A DNA stretch of 64,000 nucleotides from an uncultured Lachnospiraceae bacterium (GCA_944381615.1 CALWLT010000035.1:1-64000); one strand, 5' to 3'. Numbered from the stretch's first letter, positions 49,001 to 58,769 are shown. A program made the numbers and translations. Notes: a model not told the origin generated them from the letters alone.

Positions 49001-50257
49001 CTACAGCGCGAACGCCTCCAGGCACAGGGACAGATACCAGGCCAGATCCGCCCGCCCGATCTCTTTGGCCGGATAAATGGGCCAGACGGCAATCTGCCGG
49101 CCGCCGACGTAACAGGAGACGCTCCCGACCGCCCGCTCAGGCGTCACGGGAGCCGTCAGCGACGGCGGGTATTCGCAGCGAAATTCCGCCTCCTCCCAGT
49201 CCGCCATCAGCACTGGCAGCGTCTGCTCCTCTTCGCTCAGGCGCAGCGAAAGCGCCGCCGTCTCCTCTCTGCCGCCGCTTACCGGCAGCCGGGGCAGGCG
49301 GATCCCGCGGTCAAACACATCCCGGATCGAGTACGAGTTAAGCGCGTACTCCGAGAGCGTCTTCATATCCTCCCATTTGTACGTCTTGTGCGGGGGCCAG
49401 CCGCAGCCCAGCAGCGCGGCGGTAAAGGTCCGCTCCCCGTCCCCGAACGCCGCCACGTAGCAGTATCCGGCGCCGGCGGTAAACCCCGTCTTCCCCGACA
49501 GCGCCTCCGGCAGAGTCGTAAGCAGCGCGTTGTGATTGGTCAGCGAAAAGCTTCGTTTCCCCGACGCATCCGCGATCGTGCGGGAGGGCGCGCGCGTGAT
49601 CGCGAGGAACTCCTCCCGCTTCGGGGAAATGCAGACGCAGTAGCGCATGATAAGGGCCAGATCCGCCGCCGAAGCCGAGTGGATCCCGCCGTCCTCTTCC
49701 CCGGCGTCCAGCCCGTTCGGCGTGATAAAGCAGGCGTTTTCACAGCCGATGTCTCTCGCCTTCTGATTCATCATCAGCGCAAAGCCCTCCTGCGAGCCGC
49801 CGATGTGCTCCGCCACCGCCACCGCCGTATCGTTGTGCGATTCCAGCATCAGCGAATAGAGCAGATCGCCCAGCCAGTACTGCTCTCCCTCCCGGATATT
49901 CAGCTGCACATCCGGCATGGACGCGGCCCGCGCCGACACGGTAACCAGATCCTCCGGGTTTCCCTGCTCCAGCGCCAGGATACAGGTCAGGATCTTCGTC
50001 GTGCTGGCCATCGGCCGCGCCGTCTGCCCGTCCTTCTCATACAGGATCCGCCCCGTGTCCGCGTCCATCAGGACCGCCGAGGCGGCGTGCAGGGGAAGCG
50101 CCGGCGGCCCCTGTCCGTCCGGCGCTTCCCCTGCCTCCCCGATCCCGCCTCCAAAAAACGCTCCGCCGGCGGGCCCGCCGGCAAGCGCCAGCAGAAGGCC
50201 CGCCAGCAGAGCGGCGGCTGCTTTCATCCGTTTCTTCAATTTCCTGCCCCCCGTCAT
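49001..50257 (-). CDS. dacF: D-alanyl-D-alanine carboxypeptidase (PBP5/DacF family)
   Basis: A 418-residue penicillin-binding protein of the S11 family that trims pentapeptide side chains. An N-terminal signal peptide (MKAAAALLAGLLLALAGG) is followed by the catalytic SxxK in RPMASTTKI, SxN in MLESHNDTAVA and KTG in ALSGKTGFTAGAG. The C-terminal beta domain and a short hydrophobic end (WYLSLCLEAFAL) are present. Which of two methionines starts is unclear. DacF and DacB cannot be separated confidently. Confidence 0.9.
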   Translation of the reverse strand: MTGGRKLKKRMKAAAALLAGLLLALAGGPAGGAFFGGGIGEAGEAPDGQGPPALPLHAASAVLMDADTGRILYEKDGQTARPMASTTKILTCILALEQGNPEDLVTVSARAASMPDVQLNIREGEQYWLGDLLYSLMLESHNDTAVAVAEHIGGSQEGFALMMNQKARDIGCENACFITPNGLDAGEEDGGIHSASAADLALIMRYCVCISPKREEFLAITRAPSRTIADASGKRSFSLTNHNALLTTLPEALSGKTGFTAGAGYCYVAAFGDGERTFTAALLGCGWPPHKTYKWEDMKTLSEYALNSYSIRDVFDRGIRLPRLPVSGGREETAALSLRLSEEEQTLPVLMADWEEAEFRCEYPPSLTAPVTPERAVGSVSCYVGGRQIAVWPIYPAKEIGRADLAWYLSLCLEAFAL

Positions 50258-50335
50258 CCGGTTCCCGGAACCATTCTCTCCTGAAACTATATGACGCGGG
50301 GCATCTCCCTATGACGCGGCAGGCGGCCCGGGTGG

Positions 50336-50403
50336 TCATACGGACTCCAGCGCATCCAGCGGCCCGGACGCTCATACGGACGCCAGCGCGTCCAGCGGCC
50401 CGT
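50336..50403. repeat. tandem duplication of a gene end with stop codon
   Basis: 50336-50367 and 50372-50403 are two 32-base copies, 36 bases apart. On the minus strand the second encodes the last residues of the aminopeptidase (GPLDALASV plus stop). The first, beyond that stop, would encode GPLDALESV plus stop. It lies between the aminopeptidase and dacF. Confidence 0.9.
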
Positions 50404-52456
50404 TGAGCGCCTCCGTCCCCGGGAGCACGAAGCGCCCCCCGGCCAGAATCGCCGTCCGGCTCTGATCCTTCCTGATAACCTCCACGGTATCCAGCTCCGA
50501 ATAGGGGATCGTGATATCCGTATGGCAGTTAAAATATGCCTCCTGCGGGTTTTCCCGGCGAAGCGCCGAGATCTCGTTGTCCCGCGCCGTCATCTCCTTC
50601 CCGTCCGGGTTAAACACCGGGCAGTCCTCCATCCGGCTGTAGCACGTATCGCCCACGGCGAAATGCGGCCCCATTTTCTCCGCGATCAGGATCGGCAGCC
50701 GGTTGAAAATCCCGTACCGCTGCGCCACCTCATAGGCCGTCGTGTTGGTTCCGATGGCAAATTCCCCCAGCGGCAGGCTGTCGTGGTTTTTCAGGACGAC
50801 CTGCTTGACCAGATCGCGGCACTCCTGCGGCGACTCAAAATTGCGGCAGGTATAGGAAACCGTTTTCCCGTCCCGGAAGACCAGCTCCAGATCCCGGAAC
50901 TGAAATTCGCCGATGTAGACCCGTCCCACATGGAGGATCCCCTCCGTCCCCGCCAGGCGCGGGGAGGTAAACACCTCGCCGACCGGAATGTTGACGTCGG
51001 CGACGCAGTTCTCAAAATTCGTCTCCCGCTGCGGATCCGCCATCTCGCGCAGGCAGACCCGCAGCCTCGTGCGGTTGGCGCCCCGCCCCCGGATCTCCAC
51101 GGCCTGGCCCTCGTCCAGCGCGCGGATGATCGTCTGCTGGATCCCCCGGTAGAGCTCTGAATCCAGCGTGTTAATGCGGATCGTCTCCCGGAAAATCTCG
51201 CGAAACGCCGGCCCGATCTCCGGCAGCGGGAAGGCGATGATGGTAAAACTCGTCTCCGAGCCGGGAATATATTCGTCCGCGATGCGGGCCGCCTCGCCGG
51301 AATAGGACAGGAGAAGCTTCTCCTGCTTTCCGCTCAGCGAAAATGCCTGCGGGCAGTTGACCGGCGCAAATTCCTCTTCGCCGAAAGTTTCCACGACGGC
51401 CGGCCCCGCGTAGCCCGCCGCCAGATCCCGGTACGTCTCATAAGCCGCCCGAAGCACCGCCAGCTTCCGATCGCGAAACGCCTTGTCCAGATACAGCGCG
51501 CTGTCGTAGCGGTGATCATACTCGTACGGACGGCTGGCCGGCGTCCCGTAATAGCCGTTGGTCCGCGAGGCCGCCCGGTTCATACTCCCCACGGCCGCCC
51601 GCGCGATGACCGGCTCCAGCCCCATGGCGCGGAAATTCTCCACCGCCAGGCGGATCATGCGCTCAAACCCGAGATGGTAACGGATCTGCACCGTCCGCTT
51701 GCCCTCGTAGCTTCTCCCGCTGGCCGCAAAGCCTTTCCGGTAGCCCTCCGTAAAGGTATCGGCCATTTTTCGCACCGTCTCCTCCGGGAGCGAGCCGAGG
51801 TATTCCGCCGTCTCAAGCTCCGCCGGAGAAATAAACTCCCCAAAGCGGTACAGGTAGCGCAGATCCGTCAGATCCTCTTCCATGATAATTTGCTTGGCAA
51901 AATCGAGGGACGGATCCAGCGTCTCCCGCACGCGGTAGGTAAGCATTACGTCACAGTAGTCGCTCTCAAAATAATAGAGCGCTTCTTTTACCTGCCGCGG
52001 ATCCGGATCCTCCCCCTCAAACAGGTTGTAAACCTCGATCAGAAGCTCCATCCAGATCGTCATCTCCGCCAGCCGGCACTCGTACGCGCAGGGAATCAGG
52101 CCGCGAAGCTCCGTATACAGAAAACAGAGAAACGGCCCGTACGTCTCTCCCAGAAGCTTTACCGCCTGTGCCGGGTTGGCGTAGCTTTTTTCATAGTTCG
52201 CGCCCTGCACGTCCGCATAGAGCCGTTCATTATGGCGTTTTAATTCCTGCAGGCTCAGGCGCTGCAGCACGCCCGCCGCCTGCTGCTCATACGTCTCCTC
52301 CGCCAGCAGCGCAAACGCGGCCGCAGAACGAAAAAAGAGGCGGTACGGTTCCCTTACCGTCTCCTCCTCCCCGATCTGCCGGATCCGCTCCAGCACCAGC
52401 TCATGCCGCTCCCGCACGGCTTCATTTTCCTCCCGAAACAATTCCCGATAATCCAA
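50372..52456 (-). CDS. M29-like aminopeptidase with long N-terminal region
   Basis: A 694-residue protein. Residues from about 350 resemble the M29 (AmpS/AmpT) aminopeptidase fold: PVGEVFTSPRL (first metal glutamate), LPLGEFAIGTNTTAY (second), AEKMGPHFAVGDTCY (glutamate/histidine) and NCHTDITIPY (histidine and aspartate). The N-terminal 330 residues are mostly helical and have no name I know. The start is TTG, eight bases from AGGAGG; no in-frame ATG is better placed. Probably an intracellular peptidase; function in detail unknown. Confidence 0.75.
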   Translation of the reverse strand: MDYRELFREENEAVRERHELVLERIRQIGEEETVREPYRLFFRSAAAFALLAEETYEQQAAGVLQRLSLQELKRHNERLYADVQGANYEKSYANPAQAVKLLGETYGPFLCFLYTELRGLIPCAYECRLAEMTIWMELLIEVYNLFEGEDPDPRQVKEALYYFESDYCDVMLTYRVRETLDPSLDFAKQIIMEEDLTDLRYLYRFGEFISPAELETAEYLGSLPEETVRKMADTFTEGYRKGFAASGRSYEGKRTVQIRYHLGFERMIRLAVENFRAMGLEPVIARAAVGSMNRAASRTNGYYGTPASRPYEYDHRYDSALYLDKAFRDRKLAVLRAAYETYRDLAAGYAGPAVVETFGEEEFAPVNCPQAFSLSGKQEKLLLSYSGEAARIADEYIPGSETSFTIIAFPLPEIGPAFREIFRETIRINTLDSELYRGIQQTIIRALDEGQAVEIRGRGANRTRLRVCLREMADPQRETNFENCVADVNIPVGEVFTSPRLAGTEGILHVGRVYIGEFQFRDLELVFRDGKTVSYTCRNFESPQECRDLVKQVVLKNHDSLPLGEFAIGTNTTAYEVAQRYGIFNRLPILIAEKMGPHFAVGDTCYSRMEDCPVFNPDGKEMTARDNEISALRRENPQEAYFNCHTDITIPYSELDTVEVIRKDQSRTAILAGGRFVLPGTEALNGPLDALASV

Positions 52457-52477
52457 TCCTCTTCCCTCCTGCGTTTC

Positions 52478-52807
52478 CTATCCCCGAAATCCGATCAGGA
52501 TCATGACCAGCCACAGAATGAGCAGAAGGCCGCCCACGCCGATCCCGATCCGCGCCAGAAGATAATTTTTCTCCTCCTCCTGAAAGGACTGCCGCCCGTA
52601 TACCAGCGCGGCGATGGAAAACAGGAGGCTGGAAAAGCACATGGAAACGGCGCCCGGCGGCGTGTTTCCCTGATGAGCGACGCTTAACGCCATGCCGGCC
52701 GCTCCCAGGAAAAGCCCGGCCGCCGCCAGCAGAAGGCACAGATAGCTGTTCCTGGCAAACGGTTTGCGGATATAGGAAATCCGGTTATCCGTCTCTCTTC
52801 CTCCCAT
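52478..52807 (-). CDS. small membrane protein of 109 residues
   Basis: Three hydrophobic segments (SYLCLLLAAAGLFLGAAGMAL, VSMCFSSLLFSIAALVYG and VGGLLLILWLVMILIGF) follow a short basic N-terminus. It overlaps the end of the VanZ-like gene by 23 bases. It resembles a clostridial family of unknown function, not further assigned. Confidence 0.7.
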   Translation of the reverse strand: MGGRETDNRISYIRKPFARNSYLCLLLAAAGLFLGAAGMALSVAHQGNTPPGAVSMCFSSLLFSIAALVYGRQSFQEEEKNYLLARIGIGVGGLLLILWLVMILIGFRG

Positions 52808-53255
52808 GGTTCCACCTCCTGATCCACCGCAGGGCGCTCACGCAGAGAAAGCCCGCGATCCCGCCCATCGTATTTAAAAACATATCGTCCACGTCGAAGC
52901 TCCCCACCCGGAATACCAGCTGGATCGTCTCAATCAGCAGACTGAACAGAAAGCTCAGCAGAAACGTGTTGTACCAGCGGCCGCCGCGGCGGCTGATCAG
53001 GGGGAGAATAAAGCCGAACGGCATAAAACAGACCACGTTCCCCACCGTATTCAGCAGAAACGCCTTCATCCCCAGAAGCTCCCTGTAACGGTAAAACCGC
53101 CGGATCTCTTTGAAAAGCTCCAGATTGTAGGCGTAATCCTCATGGCCCGAGCGGCCGAAATCATCTGAAAAAAACATGAAATACATCAGGGACGCCAGGT
53201 AAAGGACAAACAGCACCCGGCACACGATCTGACGCATCCTTGCCTGTCCCGGCAT
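52785..53255 (-). CDS. VanZ-family membrane protein
   Basis: A 156-residue protein with four to five helices. FLLNTVGNVVCFMPFGFILPL and FLFSLLIETIQLVFRVGSFDVDDMFLNTMGG are the VanZ signatures. Function of chromosomal VanZ proteins is not settled (some give low-level teicoplanin resistance). It starts two bases after a 49-residue gene and is followed by an overlapping small membrane gene. Confidence 0.87.
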   Translation of the reverse strand: MPGQARMRQIVCRVLFVLYLASLMYFMFFSDDFGRSGHEDYAYNLELFKEIRRFYRYRELLGMKAFLLNTVGNVVCFMPFGFILPLISRRGGRWYNTFLLSFLFSLLIETIQLVFRVGSFDVDDMFLNTMGGIAGFLCVSALRWIRRWNHGRKRDG

Positions 53256-53256
53256 C

Positions 53257-53406
53257 TTAAAATGTAATCTCCGATTTGCGTTTTAAGAGAATGGCGCCGC
53301 TCACGATCGCCATCACGCCGGTCGTCACGCCCGCCGCAATGATCACGCTGCCAATCACAATATTCATCACGCCTGCTCCGCGCATGGTTCTGTAGATCCG
53401 TTCCAT
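53257..53406 (-). CDS. 49-residue membrane protein
   Basis: ATG at 53406 to TAA at 53257 encodes MERIYRTMRGAGVMNIVIGS, a hydrophobic IIAAGVTTGVMAIVSGAILL helix, then KRKSEITF. GGAG precedes the start by about 10 bases. It fits exactly between pyrE (21-base gap) and the VanZ gene (one-base gap), which supports expression. No family is known to me. Confidence 0.65.
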   Translation of the reverse strand: MERIYRTMRGAGVMNIVIGSVIIAAGVTTGVMAIVSGAILLKRKSEITF

Positions 53407-53427
53407 CGGCCGTCAACTCCTTTTCTC

Positions 53428-54102
53428 TCACTTTGCCCCATACTGCTCATAATATGCGTCGATCGCCGCCTTTAACGCGTCGTCGATCACGATCCGGCCG
53501 CGGCGCTCCCGGTTGTAAAGATACTCCACCACATCGGCCATGGAGACGATGGCAGCCGTCGGAAACCCGTACGTCTCCCGGATTTCCTCCAGGGCGCTCT
53601 TTGTTCCCTTTCCGCGCTCCATGCGGTTTAACGATACGATCAGGCCCCGGATCTCCACCTTCGCCTGCGCCTGAATAATGGGGAAGGTCTCTTCGATCGA
53701 CTTGCCCGACGTCGTCACATCCTCGATGATAACCACGCGGTCGCCGTCCTTTAATTTGCTCCCCAGCAGGATTCCCGTATCGCCGTGATCCTTGACCTCC
53801 TTGCGGTTGGAGCAGTAGCGGACCTCTTTCCCGTAAAGCTCGCTGATCGCCATGGCCGTCGCCACCGCCAGCGGAATCCCCTTGTAGGCCGGCCCGAACA
53901 GCACGTCAAAATCCAGGCCGTAATTGTCGTGAATCGCCTTCGCGTAATATTCGCCCAGGCGGCGGAGCTGCGCGCCCGTCACATACGCGCCGGCATTCAT
54001 GAAAAACGGAGATTTTCTTCCGCTCTTCAGGGTAAACTCCCCGAATTTCAGGACCTCGCTCTCCACCATAAAATCGATAAATTCCTGTTTATAACTCTCC
54101 AT
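53428..54102 (-). CDS. pyrE: orotate phosphoribosyltransferase
   Basis: A 224-residue type I PRTase. GEFTLKSGRKSPFFMNAG, VLFGPAYKGIPLA and the PRPP-binding VVIIEDVTTSGKSIEE are the family motifs. It makes OMP from orotate and PRPP. Gene order is pyrF, pyrK, pyrD, pyrE. Confidence 0.96.
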   Translation of the reverse strand: MESYKQEFIDFMVESEVLKFGEFTLKSGRKSPFFMNAGAYVTGAQLRRLGEYYAKAIHDNYGLDFDVLFGPAYKGIPLAVATAMAISELYGKEVRYCSNRKEVKDHGDTGILLGSKLKDGDRVVIIEDVTTSGKSIEETFPIIQAQAKVEIRGLIVSLNRMERGKGTKSALEEIRETYGFPTAAIVSMADVVEYLYNRERRGRIVIDDALKAAIDAYYEQYGAK

Positions 54103-54126
54103 ATCCTTCTGACCTCCCTCTGCGGG

Positions 54127-55035
54127 CTACTGACGGACCGCGCCGATCAGCTCCCGGATATCTTCCACGCCGTAGCGGTCCATATACGCCTCGATGCCCT
54201 CCACAATCTCCTGCGTCGCGCGCGGATTGTGGAAATTTGCCGTCCCCACCGCCACCGCCGTGGCTCCGGCCAGCAGAAATTCAATGGCGTCGTCCGCCGT
54301 CATGATGCCGCCCATGCCGACGATCGGAAGCGCTACCGCCTGCGCGGTCTGATAGACCATGCGCACCGCCACCGGCTTCACGGCAGGCCCGGACAGCCCG
54401 CCCGTGCGGTTGGCCAGCGCGAACGTTCTCTTATGAATATCGATCTTCATGCCGGTCAGCGTGTTGATCAGCGACAGCGCGTCGGCGCCGCCGGCCTCGG
54501 CCGCGCGGGCCATCTCCGTAATGTCCGTCACGTTGGGGCTCAGCTTCATGATGACCGGCTGCGCGGCATGGCGCTTTACCTCCCTGGTTATGGCTTCCAC
54601 CGCCTTCGGGTTCTGCCCGAAGGCGATCCCGCCCTCCTTGACATTGGGACAGGAAATATTGATCTCCAGCAGATCCACCGGCTGATCCGAGAGCTTTTCC
54701 ACCACATCCACGTAATCTTCCGTCGTCTTTCCGCAGACGTTGACGACGATGCGCGTGTCAAACTGCCGCAAAAACGGGATGTCCCGGGCGGCGAACACCT
54801 CGAATCCCGGGTTCTGCAGGCCGATGGCGTTGAGCATCCCGCCGTAGACCTCCGCGATGCGGGGCGTGGGATTCCCGGGCCACGGCACATTGGCCACGCC
54901 CTTGGTTACCACCGCTCCCAGCCGGTTCAGATCGACCATCTCGCTGTACTCGGCCCCGGATCCGAACGTCCCGGACGCCGTCATGACCGGATTTTTCAGG
55001 GTAACGCCGGCCAGGCTGACTTCTGTCCTTCTCAA
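54127..55035 (-). CDS. pyrD: dihydroorotate dehydrogenase, class 1B catalytic subunit
   Basis: A 302-residue FMN protein: [52 protein letters not shown] and [20 protein letters not shown]. The catalytic cysteine is in ISCPN, as in the class 1B type that works with PyrK and NAD. The start appears to be TTG, overlapping the pyrK stop (TTTTGA). Confidence 0.95.
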   Translation of the reverse strand: MRRTEVSLAGVTLKNPVMTASGTFGSGAEYSEMVDLNRLGAVVTKGVANVPWPGNPTPRIAEVYGGMLNAIGLQNPGFEVFAARDIPFLRQFDTRIVVNVCGKTTEDYVDVVEKLSDQPVDLLEINISCPNVKEGGIAFGQNPKAVEAITREVKRHAAQPVIMKLSPNVTDITEMARAAEAGGADALSLINTLTGMKIDIHKRTFALANRTGGLSGPAVKPVAVRMVYQTAQAVALPIVGMGGIMTADDAIEFLLAGATAVAVGTANFHNPRATQEIVEGIEAYMDRYGVEDIRELIGAVRQ

Positions 55036-55796
55036 AACTCCACCTCCTCGGCCGCAAATACCGGCCCGTCCTTGCAGATCCGCCGGTTATTCACATTGCT
55101 GTGCGCGTCCTTCTCCCGCGTCCTGCAGACGCAGGCCAGGCAGGCGCCCACGCCGCAGGCCATCCGCTCCTCCAGCGAAACGTAAAGCCGGATCCCCTGC
55201 TCCCTGGCGTACTCCTTCAACGCCCGCAGCATCGGCGCCGGGCCGCAGGCGTACATCACGTCCGCCGTAAGCCCTTCCCCGCGGATCACATCCAGGACGT
55301 TTCCCTTCACGCCCGCGCTTCCGTCCTCGGTCGCCACGAACACTTCCCCGCAGGATTCAAACTCGTCCCGCAAAAACAGATGCGAATCCCGGTAGCCGAG
55401 AATGATCTGCTTTTCGCTGTTGAGCTGCTTGGCCAGCTCCAGCATCGGCGGAATCCCGATCCCGCCGCCGATCAGGAACACATTCTCGCCCTCCATGGGG
55501 AACCCGTTGCCCAGCGGGCCCATGATCTCCACCGGATCCCCGGACACCAGGGAAGAAAACTCTTCGGTTCCCGCTCCCGCGATGCGGTAAACGAGGCGCA
55601 GCCGCTCCTCCTCCGGGTCGATCTCACAGATGCTGATCGGGCGCGGCAGCAGCCGGGAGCCGTCGCGGCAGTAGACGGCGATAAACTGACCCGGCCGCGC
55701 CTCCTTCGCCATCCCGGTGGTAATCCAGAGGCTGAAAATCCCGGGAGCCAGCTCCTCCTGGCTGTAGACGACCGCAGTTTCTTTCTTCTGTGCCAT
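55032..55796 (-). CDS. pyrK: dihydroorotate dehydrogenase electron transfer subunit
   Basis: A 254-residue FAD/2Fe-2S reductase. FAD site [16 protein letters not shown] site [17 protein letters not shown] and a C-terminal cluster with [11 protein letters not shown] and RICKDGPVF. It passes electrons from PyrD to NAD. Confidence 0.95.
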   Translation of the reverse strand: MAQKKETAVVYSQEELAPGIFSLWITTGMAKEARPGQFIAVYCRDGSRLLPRPISICEIDPEEERLRLVYRIAGAGTEEFSSLVSGDPVEIMGPLGNGFPMEGENVFLIGGGIGIPPMLELAKQLNSEKQIILGYRDSHLFLRDEFESCGEVFVATEDGSAGVKGNVLDVIRGEGLTADVMYACGPAPMLRALKEYAREQGIRLYVSLEERMACGVGACLACVCRTREKDAHSNVNNRRICKDGPVFAAEEVEF

Positions 55797-55806
55797 GGCT
55801 CCTCCT

Positions 55807-56724
55807 TTACAGCACGCGCCCGATGTCGGCGATCATGTCCAGCGTCGCCTGTCTGGACGCCTCCGCAAAATGCTCCGCTCCGAATTTCGCGTACGCTTCC
55901 TTTTTGTAGGCCGCGATGATGCCGCGCGACGAATTGACGATCGCGCCCAGCCCGTCCTCGTTAAAGCACCAGCGCAGATCCTCGGCCGTACCGCCCTGGG
56001 CCCCGTAGCCCGGCACCAGGAAATACGTCCGCGGCATCAGGCGGCGCAGGACCCGGCTCATCTCGGGATACGTCGCTCCCACCACGGCGCCCACGTTGCT
56101 GTACGCCCCGTCCATGGAAGCCTCGCCCCACTCCACGACCTTCTCCGCCACCAGCTCGTAGAGCGGACGGCCGTCAATTACCCGGTCCTGGAACTCGCCG
56201 CTGGAGGGATTGGACGTCTTGACCAGGACAAAAATTCCCCGGTCGCACTGATTGCACACATCTACGAACGGCTTCACGCCGTCGGTCCCCAGATAGGGAT
56301 TGACCGTGATGTAATCCGTGCCGAAACCGGCGCAGACCGCGTCCCCGACCTGTACCGTGCCGATATGGCCCGCCGCATAAGCGGCGGAGGTCGAGCCGAT
56401 GTCGCCGCGTTTCACGTCCCCGATCACGATCAGCCCTTTTTCCTGACAGTAGCGAACCGTCTTCTCATAGACCTTCAGGCCCTCGATGCCGAACTGCTCG
56501 TACATGGCAATCTGAGGCTTTACCGCCGGGATCAGATCCGCCGTGGCGTCTATGATTGCCCTGTTAAACTGCCACACGGCCTGCGCCGCCCCCTCCAGCG
56601 TCTGCCCGTACTCCCCGAAGGCCTTCTCCTTTACCGCGTCCGGGATGTATCCCAGCATCGGATCCAGGCCCACGCAGATCGGAGCCTTCGTCTTCTGAAT
56701 CTTTTCAATCAGCTTGCTAACCAT
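55807..56724 (-). CDS. pyrF: orotidine-5'-phosphate decarboxylase
   Basis: A 305-residue member of the longer (type 2) OMP decarboxylases: PICVGLDPMLG, the catalytic VIGDVKRGDIGSTSAAYA (DxKxxD-type), and VPGYGAQGGTAEDL for phosphate binding. The size and KRGDIG motif distinguish it from the short PyrF. It is the first gene of the pyrimidine operon. Confidence 0.95.
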   Translation of the reverse strand: MVSKLIEKIQKTKAPICVGLDPMLGYIPDAVKEKAFGEYGQTLEGAAQAVWQFNRAIIDATADLIPAVKPQIAMYEQFGIEGLKVYEKTVRYCQEKGLIVIGDVKRGDIGSTSAAYAAGHIGTVQVGDAVCAGFGTDYITVNPYLGTDGVKPFVDVCNQCDRGIFVLVKTSNPSSGEFQDRVIDGRPLYELVAEKVVEWGEASMDGAYSNVGAVVGATYPEMSRVLRRLMPRTYFLVPGYGAQGGTAEDLRWCFNEDGLGAIVNSSRGIIAAYKKEAYAKFGAEHFAEASRQATLDMIADIGRVL

Positions 56725-56763
56725 CGTACCCTCCTCGTCGCTTTCGCTCGTATAATCGCATTT

Positions 56764-56792
56764 ATTCTATCATAAGTAGCCGGGCGTTTCAA
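56764..56792 (-). promoter_or_regulatory. promoter of the pyrFKDE operon
   Basis: TTGAAA (56787-56792) and TAGAAT (56764-56769) are spaced 17 bases apart on the minus strand, about 40 bases before pyrF. No PyrR attenuator was recognised in the short leader. Confidence 0.7.
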
Positions 56793-56854
56793 CCGATTCA
56801 GCGCCGGCGCGGCCGTTTCGCGCCGCGCTTTCCCGCGCCCGTCCGGCGCGCCTG

Positions 56855-57616
56855 TTACCGAAGGTACAGCGTGGCGACGTAATCCCCGTTTTTATACGTC
56901 TTGGATGCGTACTGCTCCTCCGTCGCCGTCTCCAGCTCCATCCACAGCTCCTCGGCCGCCAGCATGATGTGGGACAGCATGACGCCGATGCTGAACTCCC
57001 GCATGGCCTGCGCGGCGCGGCCCGGCAGCCGGCTCTTGCGGGCAAACACGTAAATGCGATCCGAGTAGACGATGAAGCGCCAGGGCTGCGAATTGAAGGC
57101 CGACGGCGCGAGCCGCGCCGCCCGCAGGATCGTCTTCATCTGTTCTCCCGCTTCCTCCCGGAAAATGCAGAGTTCATTTAACGGCAGCCGCCTGGCCAGC
57201 GGGCTCTCCCGGCAGAGACGGCCCTCCGGATAGCCGAACGCGGCCAGCATGATCAGCTGCAGGCCGTTCTTCTTTTTCTGCGCCGGATGGGAGCCGCCCA
57301 GATAGCAGGACCCCAGCCCCTTCGCCGTCAGATAGAGAATCATCTGCTCCATCAGGTAGCCGGCATTCCGCGCCGCGCCCTCCTCCGGCTCCGAATAGAT
57401 GGCCAGGTAATACGGCGCGTCCACCTTCCACGGGCCGCGCACCTGCGCCTGACCCTTCGTATTGTCAAGGATCGCCGCCTCCACGGCGATCCGGTCATTT
57501 AACCGCGACGCCTTCGCAAAGTACGAAAGGATCTGGCTGCGCAGTTTTTCCGGCACTTCCCTGCGCAGATATTTCCGGACGGACTGCCGGCATCCGATTG
57601 CCTCGTACAGATTCAT
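56855..57616 (-). CDS. nitroreductase-family protein
   Basis: A 253-residue protein of the nitroreductase fold in the longer TM-nitroreductase type: AIGCRQSVRKYLRREV (FMN contact), AYLGGSHPAQKK-like middle, ARLAPSAFNSQPWRFIVYS and VMLSHIMLAAEELW. It likely reduces quinones, nitro compounds or flavins, with unknown substrate. It stands between pyrF and lrgB, each with separate spacing. Confidence 0.87.
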   Translation of the reverse strand: MNLYEAIGCRQSVRKYLRREVPEKLRSQILSYFAKASRLNDRIAVEAAILDNTKGQAQVRGPWKVDAPYYLAIYSEPEEGAARNAGYLMEQMILYLTAKGLGSCYLGGSHPAQKKKNGLQLIMLAAFGYPEGRLCRESPLARRLPLNELCIFREEAGEQMKTILRAARLAPSAFNSQPWRFIVYSDRIYVFARKSRLPGRAAQAMREFSIGVMLSHIMLAAEELWMELETATEEQYASKTYKNGDYVATLYLR

Positions 57617-57645
57617 GTTCCCTCTCCCCTTTTCTCAGACCGGCC

Positions 57646-58338
57646 TCAGATCAGGCCGGATACCAGCGGAACCACCGCCACGGTCACAAGCCCCGCCACT
57701 GCGATGGCCAGGCTGCTCATGGCGCCCTCCGCCTCTCCCAGTTCCAGAGCCCGGCTCGTCCCGATCGCGTGGGCTGCTGTCCCCAGCGCCAGTCCCTTCG
57801 CCACAGGCTCCTCGATCCTGCATATGAAAAACAGCCAGTCCGCAGTCACATTGCCGAAAATCCCGGTCACGATGATGCTGACGACCGTCAGTGTCACAAT
57901 CCCGCCCGCTTCCTCGCTGACGCCCATTCCGATCGCCGTCGTGATGGATTTGGGAAGCAAGGTTACATAATAAACGTGCTCCAGCTTAAATAACAGCGAC
58001 ATCACATAGATGCTGGCGGCGCTGCCCGCCACGCCGGTCAGGATCGCGGCCGCCACGGCCGCCGCCTGCCGCCTTAAAAGCTCCAGCTGCCGGTACAGCG
58101 GAATCGCCAGGCAGACCGTCGCCGGCGTCAAAAGATAGCTGAGATAATCCGCGCCCCGGCTGTACGCCCCGTACTCAATCCGAAACACGCTCAGAAACAG
58201 AATGACGGCCACGATCGCCACCAGCAGCGGATTGCAGAGCGAAAGCCCCGTCTTCTTCCTCAGCCACATCCCGAACAGGTAGGCCCCGACGCTCAAAAGC
58301 ATTCCAAAATACAGGGAGCTTCCCGCAAACGCACTCAT
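57646..58338 (-). CDS. lrgB: LrgB/CidB family membrane protein
   Basis: A 230-residue protein with about seven helices; LLPKSITTAIGMGVSEEAGGI and GTAAHAIGTSRALELGEAEGAMSSLAIAVAG are the LrgB signatures, the first split by a helix turn. Works with LrgA in murein hydrolase control or in overflow metabolite export. Its start overlaps the lrgA stop by four bases. Confidence 0.92.
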   Translation of the reverse strand: MSAFAGSSLYFGMLLSVGAYLFGMWLRKKTGLSLCNPLLVAIVAVILFLSVFRIEYGAYSRGADYLSYLLTPATVCLAIPLYRQLELLRRQAAAVAAAILTGVAGSAASIYVMSLLFKLEHVYYVTLLPKSITTAIGMGVSEEAGGIVTLTVVSIIVTGIFGNVTADWLFFICRIEEPVAKGLALGTAAHAIGTSRALELGEAEGAMSSLAIAVAGLVTVAVVPLVSGLI

Positions 58339-58727
58339 CGCCTCTCCTCCCTGTCAGAACTTTCCTCTACCGGCCCGTCCGCTCCCCTGCGGCGGATGAT
58401 CGCCTGCGCGACCAGGCCCGTAACCGCCATCACAAACAGCGTCGAGCATCCGTTAATCGCCGCGAACGGAATCAGGACCTGCCGCATCTGCTCCAGGCTC
58501 TCGATCAGCCCCACCCCGGCCGGAATAAATAATAGCGGCATGATCTCCAGGAAAAAATCCCCGACCTCTGCCACATCCGCCTCGCGGACCCAGCCCGCGC
58601 AGAGCAGAAAAAGAAGAAGGAACAGGCCGTACACGCCGGCCGGCACAGGAAGAGACAGCAGGCGGCTAAGAAAATCGCCCGCCATCGTAATGCCAAAAAT
58701 AATCGCCGTTCCCTTCAGATACCGCAT
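58335..58727 (-). CDS. lrgA: LrgA/CidA family holin-like protein
   Basis: A 130-residue protein with four helices, FLSRLLSLPVPAGVYGLFLLL being the CidA/LrgA signature. The tail ends RRRGADGPVEESSDREERR. It is co-translated with lrgB. Confidence 0.9.
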   Translation of the reverse strand: MRYLKGTAIIFGITMAGDFLSRLLSLPVPAGVYGLFLLLFLLCAGWVREADVAEVGDFFLEIMPLLFIPAGVGLIESLEQMRQVLIPFAAINGCSTLFVMAVTGLVAQAIIRRRGADGPVEESSDREERR

Positions 58728-58769
58728 GCCGCCCTGCTCCTTTTTACCCGTCTTTTCCTTTTCCGTTTT

